NCBI GenBank assembly: GCA_003135035.1
Contig: PLDE01000144.1
Span: 1 to 13,860, forward strand
Source of the DNA: Candidatus Dormiibacterota bacterium
Lineage (GTDB): Bacteria; Chloroflexota; Dormibacteria; Aeolococcales; Bog-877
Length of the DNA: 13,860 bases
Direction: 5' to 3'
This document shows positions 7,852-13,860 of the stretch, one piece after another. Made by a program: the position numbers and the translations under genes. Position 1 is the stretch's first letter, and each line of letters begins with the position of its first letter. The notes beneath the pieces were generated by a model. It made no database searches. It was not told the DNA's origin and was given only the letters and a program-made list of their open reading frames with translations.

Positions 7852-8716
7852 CGGACTCGGTCTCGGGAGTGCGCAGATCGACGCCGTCGGCATGGCGCGC
7901 GACCCGCAGCAGGGTGCCCGCTGGAAGCCACTCGAGCACGTCCGGGGGCAGCTGCACGCTCCCGTCGCGGCCGACGACAGCGTACTCCTGGCCCATCCGC
8001 CCCTCGGCCCCGATGCGCCCATCGCGGATGGTCACGCTGCGCGGCATCGCCGCCGCCACCGCCGGGTCGTGGGTGACCACCACCAGGGTCGTTCCCAGTT
8101 GCTGATGAACCTCGAGGACGAGCTCGATGACCCGGTCTCGACTCTTGGTGTCCAAGTCGCTGGTCGGCTCGTCGAGCAGGAGCAGCTGGGGAGCCTTCGC
8201 GGCGGCGGACGCGATCCCCACCCGCTGCTGTTCGCCCCCGGACCGGGTGGCGACGGTCTGGTGGGCCAGCGACGACATGCCCAGCAGGTCGAGCAACTCA
8301 AGAGGGCTCCAAGGCGGGGGCCGGCGGCGGCGGCGACGGGCTTCACGCTGAGCGAATTCGATGTTTTGCTCGGCCGTGCCGAAGCCGAGCAGGTTCCGCA
8401 TGGGGTCCTGGAGCATCAGGCTAATGGCGCTGGATCTGAGTTCGAGCAGCTTGCGATTGCTGCTGCGACCGAGGTCATTCGCCCCCACCAGGACGTGCCC
8501 GGACGAAGCGCGGAGAAGACCTGCCAGCAAGGCGAGCAGGGTGGACTTCCCCGATCCAGACGGACCCAGGAGGGCGATCACGCCGCCCGGCTCAACATCG
8601 AGGTCGACGCCGCGCAGGGCGACCACGTCACCGCCCGGGCTGGAATAGAGATGGACCACGGAGTCGCAGTGGACGGCGACCCCGCCCAATAGCGTGGGGG
8701 CGGCGCTGGCAGTCAC
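7844..8716 (-). CDS. ABC transporter ATP-binding protein with AbrB-like C-terminal tail (long type), second transporter
   Basis: ATPase subunit, 290 aa, starting at GTG 8716, which overlaps the permease stop as GTGA. Walker A GPSGSGKS at 51-58, Gln103 (LMLQDP), Walker B LLLLDE at 178-183, D-loop SDLD and His216 are intact. The signature reads RSGGEQQR (158-165), with Arg in place of the usual Leu, unlike the paralogue at 2002-2868. An Arg-rich run (EARRRRRRPPP, near 125-135) interrupts the helical domain. Residues about 245-282 (AVVGRDGSVQLPPDVLEWLP) repeat the SpoVT/AbrB-like tail of the other long ATPase. It probably pairs with the short ATPase downstream on the 1036-aa permease. Which composite ATP site stays catalytic is uncertain. 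Confidence 0.92.
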
Positions 8717-11700
8717 AGGGTGTCCGCCCGCAGGGCCTGGTACCGAGCCCGACGCAGGGCGACCGCCGAGGTGACGAGGGCGGTGCCGATCAAGACGATC
8801 AGCATCACCGCCGCCATGACCACGATCGGGAGCAGGGGAAGGGCGGTGGCCGGTACCGGCGCGCCGGCATTGGAGCCGAACTGCGGGACGGACGAGAGGG
8901 CCAGGGCGGCACCGATCAGCCCAGCTATCAGGCCCAGGGCTACCCCGGGGACCACCACCAAGAGCTGCTCTTCGACCAGGGAAATCAGGAGGGTCCGCCG
9001 AGACACCCCCACGGAGCGCAGGACAGCCAGCTCGAAGACGCGGCCTCGAGCGCTCATCAAGGAGCTGGCGACTCCCGATCCGGCGGCCAGGATGAGGGCG
9101 GCCGCGGCGGCGAACAGGAAGAACAGGTACCCGTAGGCGAGCCCGCCATGGTCGAACCGGTAGAGGAGCGGCGCTGGAGTCTGTTGGGAGGTGATCCGGA
9201 TACCGTCGCGAAGCAGTCGGGCGGTGATTCGGGAGGGGGCATGCGGCGACAGCCAGACCTGAAGGCTGGTCGCCACCGGCGTTCCCGTCTCGGCGCGCAG
9301 GGCCAAGGGGAGGTCCATCAGGAATCCGTACTCGCCGAGCCGGGGCAGCGCGATCGACTCTCGACTCAGGTTGAGGGTGAGCTCAGTGCCGTCGAAATCC
9401 TCGGCTGAGGCGTAGACGGGGTTGCTCTCCTGAGCTGCCGCCGTACTCAGGCCCGGTAGGGTGATTGGCAGGGCGCCAGGGACCAGCCCGGGTACCAGCA
9501 GTTCAGTCTGCGAGTCGGTGAAGTGGGCAAGCAGCTTGCCGTTGGAGTTCGGCTGGGCCGAAGCACCGGAGAACTCCGGCTGCCAGTAGCCCTGACGAGC
9601 GAACCCAGCGTAGGCCGAGCGCCAGGTCCCCTGCGAACCTGACCGCGTCTGCACCTGGGACAGGGTCAGGGAGTACTTCACGGTCTGAGGCCCGTTGGGC
9701 TGGGCCGTCCAGTTAGGTATCAGCTCGGTGACCCGGCAACCGCCGACGCAGGTGGGGGGCAGGGGAGCGACATAGGTGTGGGTGCCGGGAGAAAGCTGGC
9801 CGAAATCCACCAGGGTGGGATTGCTGCCCGGATCAAGCAGGTCGAACTGGAGGTCCGGCTCGGGGTAGACCGCCGCCGAGAGGGTGACGGTTACCCGGGC
9901 TTGCCGGCCGCTCAGCACCATCGCGTGGGTGACCTTGGGTCGAAGCCATTGGGACAGCTCCTGGAGAGTGTGGTTGCTCACCGAGCGCTGCCAGTAGCCG
10001 ACCCGATTCAGCCTGGTCACGTCGACTGCGAGCAGCTCCTCGCTGGGGGTGATCGACTCCTCGGCCGCCATCGCGTACTTCCCGGACGGGTCGGCCGCGC
10101 GGACGGCGTTGACCAGGTTCACCGACGCCGGGACGCGCACCAGGAGGACCCGCGCCGCGCCGGTCTCGAAGTCGGCGCGGGTAACCCGATTGTTGGCAGC
10201 CACGGCCCAGCCGACGACGGCGAAGGAGGCGAGTCCGGTAGCCAGAGCGAGCACCAGGATCTGACGGAGATTGGCTGGCCGGCGAACGGCTTGACGGACC
10301 GCCAAATGCCCGGCGACATGGGAAGAGTCTTTGGTCCAGCGGGCGACGGCGGCGCAGAGGACAGGCACCGAGCGCACCCCGAGGATGCCCACCGCCACAG
10401 CGATCAGGCCGGGAGCGAACAAAGCCAGCGGATTGGGCTGACCCCCACTGAGCACCCCCGACACCCGCAACTCCACCACGGCGCCGATCGCCAGCATCAC
10501 CGTCATCCCCTCGAACAGAGCCCGCGCCACGTCAGACGGCGCTGCCTCCGAGCCGGTCAACTCATCAGACAGACGGCGTCGCAAGATCTTGCGGGCGCCG
10601 AGCACGGTGGCCAGGAGGCCACCGGCGAAAGCGGCCAGGGCCGCGTAGACGACTAGCGGCGTGAAGAAAACCGGCGCATGGCTCAGGAAAACTGCTGAGG
10701 CCAAGCGCACTGCGAGCCAGGCCAGGAGGATCCCCAGGGGCAGCGCCGCGACCAGCAGAACAAGCGGTTCAGAGAGCCCCACCGAGAGCACTGATCGCGA
10801 TCGAAATCCGTGCAGTTTGCTGAGTGCGATCTCGCGCTGCCGCGCTTCCACGGTCCGCGCCACCAGGCCGAAGAGGACGAACAAAGTGAGCAGCACCAGC
10901 TCCAAGGCGACCACGACCACGATTGCCAGCATCAGACCGTCCTGGTGGGTGACGGCGTTGACCTCTGCTACGAATAAGGTGTTGGCCGGAGCGATGTATT
11001 GGGTGTTGGCTGCATAGGCAAACGCCTTGTAGGCGCTCACCACGTGATTCACGTTGTTGATCCCAACCGTGTCGGGGCGGAGGCGGAACTGCACCAGTGC
11101 TGAGAGCGGGAGCGGGGTTACCGTCGTTGGGACCGTGAAGAAGGAGTCCAAGGTGGGTAGCTGGAAAGCCACAGCTGGCGCTCGCTGGTGCAAGAAACCA
11201 GCTATCCCAGAGGAGGATGTGGGTAGCCCCGAGTAGTCGAAGTAGTTGTCACCCATCCAGTACGGGGCAACCGCGGTTCCCACCTTAACCACCCCTACGA
11301 CGGTGACCGTAACTGGCACCGGATCGCCGTGGGAACGCACCACGACTTGACTTCCCACCGACGCCCCCAGGACCAGAGAGTCGCGTTTGGTTATGGCCAC
11401 CTGGTCGGTCTTGCGGGGGCACCCACCGGCGAGAAACGTGATGTGGGCACAGACGTTGCTGCGCGAGACCAGGTCGGTGTTGAAGGAGTAGCCGTTGGCA
11501 ATCGGGGCTACCGTGACGCCGGCATCCAGAGTCTGAATGGCGGGACGGTACCAATGGCCGAGCTGGTAGTGGCGCGCCAAGGGTATGAGAGCCCGGTTGC
11601 GGGCCGGCAACCCTCCCAGCGCTGGACTGGGTACGACGGTAATCCCGTTGGAACTGGCGCTGGAGTCGATCAGGGTCGAATGGAGGACATTACTGGAAAC

Positions 11701-11823
11701 CGCGGTGTAGTAGAAGGGACCGGCAGTCGCCGCCAAGACAGCTGCAGTGGCGACCGCCAGGAGAGCGACACTCGCGCTGGCCCGCCACTTGAAAGCCCTG
11801 ACTAGCAGCTGAAATTGGTGCAT
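8713..11823 (-). CDS. FtsX/MacB-type ABC transporter permease, complete (1036 aa)
   Basis: Large ABC permease with about ten predicted helices: near 17-35, 296-321, 349-377, 389-410, 439-457, 466-489, 522-543, 895-921, 948-978 and 993-1021. Two big extracytoplasmic domains lie at about 36-295 and 544-894. Two FtsX-like cores are visible, VEARQREIALSKLHGF (near 326-340) and ARGRVFELAVLRSVGV (near 925-940), so it is a fused double-FtsX permease that may work as a single chain. Cys125/Cys135 and Cys692/Cys696 (CVGGC) may form disulfides outside the membrane. It heads the permease-long ATPase-short ATPase operon and is divergent from the two-component system. An in-frame TAG 24 bases upstream fixes ATG 11823 as the first start; no Shine-Dalgarno site is seen. 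The substrate is unknown; lipid, peptide or antibiotic export are all possible. Confidence 0.92.
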   Translation of the reverse strand: MHQFQLLVRAFKWRASASVALLAVATAAVLAATAGPFYYTAVSSNVLHSTLIDSSASSNGITVVPSPALGGLPARNRALIPLARHYQLGHWYRPAIQTLDAGVTVAPIANGYSFNTDLVSRSNVCAHITFLAGGCPRKTDQVAITKRDSLVLGASVGSQVVVRSHGDPVPVTVTVVGVVKVGTAVAPYWMGDNYFDYSGLPTSSSGIAGFLHQRAPAVAFQLPTLDSFFTVPTTVTPLPLSALVQFRLRPDTVGINNVNHVVSAYKAFAYAANTQYIAPANTLFVAEVNAVTHQDGLMLAIVVVVALELVLLTLFVLFGLVARTVEARQREIALSKLHGFRSRSVLSVGLSEPLVLLVAALPLGILLAWLAVRLASAVFLSHAPVFFTPLVVYAALAAFAGGLLATVLGARKILRRRLSDELTGSEAAPSDVARALFEGMTVMLAIGAVVELRVSGVLSGGQPNPLALFAPGLIAVAVGILGVRSVPVLCAAVARWTKDSSHVAGHLAVRQAVRRPANLRQILVLALATGLASFAVVGWAVAANNRVTRADFETGAARVLLVRVPASVNLVNAVRAADPSGKYAMAAEESITPSEELLAVDVTRLNRVGYWQRSVSNHTLQELSQWLRPKVTHAMVLSGRQARVTVTLSAAVYPEPDLQFDLLDPGSNPTLVDFGQLSPGTHTYVAPLPPTCVGGCRVTELIPNWTAQPNGPQTVKYSLTLSQVQTRSGSQGTWRSAYAGFARQGYWQPEFSGASAQPNSNGKLLAHFTDSQTELLVPGLVPGALPITLPGLSTAAAQESNPVYASAEDFDGTELTLNLSRESIALPRLGEYGFLMDLPLALRAETGTPVATSLQVWLSPHAPSRITARLLRDGIRITSQQTPAPLLYRFDHGGLAYGYLFFLFAAAAALILAAGSGVASSLMSARGRVFELAVLRSVGVSRRTLLISLVEEQLLVVVPGVALGLIAGLIGAALALSSVPQFGSNAGAPVPATALPLLPIVVMAAVMLIVLIGTALVTSAVALRRARYQALRADTL

Positions 11824-11839
11824 TACAGGGGATTCCCAG

Positions 11840-11849
11840 CCTAGCTAGG
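11840..11849. promoter_or_regulatory. 10-base palindrome near the permease start (candidate operator/-10 region)
   Basis: CCTAGCTAGG is a perfect palindrome centred about 22 bases before ATG 11823. On the minus strand TAGGCT (11843-11838) within it is a weak -10 candidate. A protein bound here would block the operon promoter. Short palindromes also arise by chance. Confidence 0.25.
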
Positions 11850-12116
11850 GAGCGGTGACCCCGGTGAGCGCCGACCCCAGCTGGAAGCTCGCTTCTCGTC
11901 GGATAGGCGTAAGCCAACGTCAAGACGACCAGTTGCTAGCCGGCGCTTAGCCTGCCCCTGCGTCAAGGTGCCTTACTTGCTGGTGACGACTGACTCGCCT
12001 GACAACCCGACCGCATGCACACAGCGACGACTCTCACCTCTCCATCGCGCACAGCCCGGGTGGGCGATAAGTGATGGCGTGCTGACCCTGGGCCGGATCC
12101 TAGCAGCGCCCCTGGG

Positions 12117-12148
12117 CTGGGCACATCCCTCGCTGGGGTGATGCCCGG
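12117..12148. other. Strong hairpin in the divergent intergenic region
   Basis: GGGCACATCCC (12119-12129) pairs with GGGGTGATGCCC (12135-12146) with one bulged A at 12141, one G-T pair and a 5-base loop TCGCT. The stem extends to 12117/12148 with a G-T and a C-G pair. No T-run follows on either strand, so it is not a standard intrinsic terminator. It might be a protein site, a leader structure or chance in GC-rich DNA. Confidence 0.4.
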
Positions 12149-12202
12149 AGCGCCGTCGGGCAGAGCGGCGAGCCTACCGGCGTCGATCGCAACGACAGGT
12201 CA

Positions 12203-12225
12203 CTCAGCTCAGTCAGGCATCTCAG
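12203..12225. promoter_or_regulatory. Clustered CTCAG/TCAG direct repeats upstream of the response regulator
   Basis: CTCAG at 12203-12207, 12208-12212 and 12221-12225, with TCAG at 12213-12216. OmpR-family regulators usually bind direct repeats, so this is a candidate autoregulatory site about 70-95 bases before the ATG. Spacing is irregular, so support is weak. Confidence 0.2.
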
Positions 12226-12259
12226 CCGCACTTAATGTTGGGGGCAGCCAAGACGTGTT

Positions 12260-12270
12260 CTGATCATCAG
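12260..12270. promoter_or_regulatory. Palindrome CTGATCATCAG upstream of the response regulator
   Basis: Perfect 5-base arms around one central base, placed between the positions expected for -35 and -10 of the regulator promoter. It is a possible operator; its short length makes chance a real alternative. Confidence 0.25.
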
Positions 12271-12280
12271 ATGGCCCCTA

Positions 12281-12286
12281 CATACT
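12281..12286 (+). promoter_or_regulatory. Candidate -10 box for the two-component operon
   Basis: CATACT (4 of 6 matches to TATAAT; TACATA overlaps it two bases earlier) ends 9 bases before ATG 12296, the same spacing as the -10-like box of the hydrolase operon. No Shine-Dalgarno site lies between, suggesting a nearly leaderless mRNA. The -35 candidate TTCTGA is poor. Confidence 0.35.
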
Positions 12287-12295
12287 TCTGCTGCG

Positions 12296-12997
12296 ATGCC
12301 TCAGGAATTTAAGGAGCGGCGCTCAGGACCACCTCGGGTCCTGGTCGTGGACGATGAACCAGCTATCACTGACTTCATCAAGCTCGGCCTGAGTCGGGAG
12401 GGCTTCGAAGTCGAGACAGCCCCCGATGGCCGTGCCGCTCTGGCGGCCGTCGACCGCTTCACCCCGGACGTGGTTGTGCTCGACGTGATGATGCCGCGAA
12501 TGGATGGGATCGCTCTGACCCGGGAGTTGGCTGGAGATCCCAAGCGGGGGCTGGTGATCCTGAGCGCCCGCGACGATACCGAGGACCGCATCCAGGGACT
12601 CGACCTAGGAGCCGACGACTACCTCGGTAAGCCTTTCGAATTCGGTGAACTGCTGGCGCGGGTCCGTTCTGTCTTGCGTCGCCGGCAGCCGGAGCTGGCT
12701 GCGGTTCTGCGAGTAGGGCCTCTCCAACTCGACCGCAGCACAAGGAAGGTCCGCCGGGGGAGGGAAGACGTCGAACTCTCGGCTCGAGAGTTCGACCTGC
12801 TCTCCTACCTGATGGAGCACCCGGGCGAGGTGCTGACCAGAGACCGCTTGCTCAACGCCGTCTGGGGCGTCTCCTTCTACGGCGACGAGAACAATCTCGA
12901 GGTCTACGTACGGTACCTTCGCCTCAAGCTCGGCGACACCGACCGCCAGCTGATCCAAACCGTCCGGGGGGTTGGCTATCGCCTCGCCGCCGACTGA
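12296..12997 (+). CDS. OmpR/PhoB-family response regulator
   Basis: Cytoplasmic DNA-binding regulator, 233 aa. The receiver domain (about 14-128) has the acidic pair Asp19/Asp20 (VVDDEP), phospho-acceptor Asp63 (VVVLDVMMPRMDG), Ser90 (ILSARD) and Lys112 (LGKPF). All active-site residues are present. The C-terminal winged helix (about 137-231) has the usual LSAREFDLLSYL, GEVLTRDRLLNAVWG and YVRYLRLKLG motifs, ending TVRGVGYRLA. Downstream, the histidine kinase start overlaps its 3' end, so they form a cognate pair. It is transcribed divergently from the 1036-aa permease operon, the most likely target. AAGGAG at 12311-12316 lies inside the gene and has no suitable start after it, so ATG 12296 is kept. 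Confidence 0.95.
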   Translation: MPQEFKERRSGPPRVLVVDDEPAITDFIKLGLSREGFEVETAPDGRAALAAVDRFTPDVVVLDVMMPRMDGIALTRELAGDPKRGLVILSARDDTEDRIQGLDLGADDYLGKPFEFGELLARVRSVLRRRQPELAAVLRVGPLQLDRSTRKVRRGREDVELSAREFDLLSYLMEHPGEVLTRDRLLNAVWGVSFYGDENNLEVYVRYLRLKLGDTDRQLIQTVRGVGYRLAAD

Positions 12998-13860
12998 CAG
13001 CGTCGTCGCCTGGTATCGGAGCCTGCGCTGGCGGCTGACCCTGGCCTTCGTCGGGCTGCTGGCACTGCTTCTGGTGCTCGCCGGTGGGGTCGAGTTCAGC
13101 CTCCTCCGAGGGGCCGTTCTCAGCAGTCGGGCTCAGACCTTGCAGTCGACCTTTGACGATGCTCGGACCGTCCTGCAGACCGAGCAGCGCGTCCGCGTCG
13201 ATGGCGGCCGCCGACCCCTCGGCGCCAAGGCGCTAGCCACCGGTCTAGTCCGCGTCCTCGCCCAGGCCGGGATCACCAGCGCCGTCTACTCGCCGGAACT
13301 GGTGTCGGTCGCATCGGCCCGGCCCAGCCCGGGGGCGGCAACGGGGGTGCAGACGGGGATCAGCGTTCCGGCAGTTTCGCAGAGTGATCTCACCGCCGCC
13401 GCCCAGTTCGACACGGTCATCGGCGCCACCCTCCAGGGCAGCGGCAGCCAGGTCCGATTGGTGATGATCCTGCCACTCACGGGTCGTCTCGGTACCCGAC
13501 TGGGAGCCATCGAGCTCAGCGAGCCGGCTGGGCCGATCGATGGTGAGCTGAGTTCAGCCGAGACGGTACTGGCAGCCGGAAGCGCTGCAGTGCTCCTGGT
13601 CGCCCTGCTCATCGGTCTGCTGCTGACCACCCGTGGATTGGCACCGCTCAGCCGCCTGACCGCCGCCGCTCAAGCGCTGGGGCGAGGTGAACTCTCCCGG
13701 AGGAGCGGCGTCAGGCCCCGGGGCGACGAGGTGGGCGAACTGGCCCGGGTCTTCGACACTATGGCCGACAACGTCGAGCACACGGTCAGGGACCGGGAGG
13801 ACGCCGAGCGCCGCATGCGCCAGTTCATCGGGGATGCCTCCCACGAGTTGCGCACCCCGC
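12972..13860 (+). CDS. Sensor histidine kinase, 3'-truncated by the window edge
   Basis: N-terminal 296 residues of a membrane sensor kinase, partner of the preceding regulator. Helix 1 lies at about 22-43 (LTLAFVGLLALLLVLAGG) and helix 2 at about 198-218. They enclose an extracytoplasmic sensor region of about 150 residues with no motif I recognise. A HAMP domain follows (about 216-270, TTRGLAPLSRLTAAA then GDEVGELARVFDTM). The dimerisation H-box FIGDASHELRTP begins at 287, with the phospho-acceptor His at residue 291 (13842-13844). The ATPase domain lies beyond the window. The only usual start between an in-frame stop at 12951 and helix 1 is TTG 12972, overlapping the regulator by 26 bases; the next, GTG 13074, would cut helix 1. 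The start is therefore inferred. Confidence 0.88.
   Translation, partial: MAIASPPTDSVVAWYRSLRWRLTLAFVGLLALLLVLAGGVEFSLLRGAVLSSRAQTLQSTFDDARTVLQTEQRVRVDGGRRPLGAKALATGLVRVLAQAGITSAVYSPELVSVASARPSPGAATGVQTGISVPAVSQSDLTAAAQFDTVIGATLQGSGSQVRLVMILPLTGRLGTRLGAIELSEPAGPIDGELSSAETVLAAGSAAVLLVALLIGLLLTTRGLAPLSRLTAAAQALGRGELSRRSGVRPRGDEVGELARVFDTMADNVEHTVRDREDAERRMRQFIGDASHELRTP

Larger units (their letters stand above)
11824..12295. other. Divergent intergenic region between permease and response-regulator genes (472 bases)
   Basis: No gene is seen here. It holds a perfect 10-base palindrome CCTAGCTAGG (11840-11849) just upstream of the permease, a strong hairpin (12117-12148), the octamer CCCTGGGC twice (12086-12093 and 12110-12117), clustered CTCAG/TCAG repeats (12203-12225), a palindrome CTGATCATCAG (12260-12270) and a -10-like box before the response regulator. 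Both promoters and their operators should lie here. Confidence 0.7.

Noticed and set aside
7852..8022. Longer start for the short ATPase of the second transporter
   Set aside because: These 57 extra codons lie entirely inside the long ATPase gene in another frame and have no counterpart in the paralogous short ATPase.
11824..12295. Small protein gene or mobile-element remnant in the intergenic region
   Set aside because: Short ATG frames there stop within a few codons, and there are no terminal repeats, transposase fragments or target duplications.

Overview
The window is a visibly GC-rich, gene-dense stretch of bacterial DNA. Third codon positions are strongly G/C, genes are chained by 4-base ATGA/GTGA overlaps, and starts include GTG and TTG. 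The first genes of transcription units lack a Shine-Dalgarno site and have a -10-like box a few bases before the ATG, whereas some internal genes carry good Shine-Dalgarno sites. This fits a high-GC Gram-positive lineage (Actinobacteria, or a deep relative such as Chloroflexi/Dormibacterota). That placement is an inference, because no rRNA or other phylogenetic marker is present.

Layout. (1) 2-2868, + strand: the 3' two-thirds of a large FtsX/MacB-type ABC permease, then a long ATPase (288 aa). (2) 7093-2886, - strand, converging on block 1: alpha/beta hydrolase, membrane-anchored MurF-like Mur ligase, D-Ala-D-Ala ligase family enzyme (ddl), and a short ABC ATPase (213 aa). Hydrolase and ligase are 4 bases apart; the last three genes are linked by ATGA overlaps. 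(3) 11823-7207, - strand: a complete second permease (1036 aa), a long ATPase (290 aa) and a short ATPase (214 aa), all overlapping. (4) 11824-12295: a divergent intergenic region with a strong hairpin and small palindromes. (5) 12296-13860, + strand: an OmpR-type response regulator and a sensor histidine kinase that runs off the window.

How it may work together. The two transporters are clear paralogues. Each appears to be a permease with two different ATPases, one long with an AbrB-like C-terminal tail and one short. In block 3 all three genes lie in line. In blocks 1/2 the short ATPase sits on the opposite strand, at the end of the peptidoglycan-precursor operon. That links the transporter to ddl and the Mur ligase. 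The divergent two-component system probably controls the block 3 transporter. The whole looks like an envelope-stress or cell-wall-antibiotic response island, but the substrate is not readable from the sequence.

Most unusual points: a Mur ligase that has five predicted membrane helices in place of the canonical UDP-MurNAc-binding domain; a ddl-family enzyme with a non-standard motif at the second-substrate (D-Ala2) site; ABC ATPases ending in a SpoVT/AbrB-like domain; and the split, inverted ATPase arrangement. No tRNA, rRNA, CRISPR array, insertion sequence or phage gene was seen.
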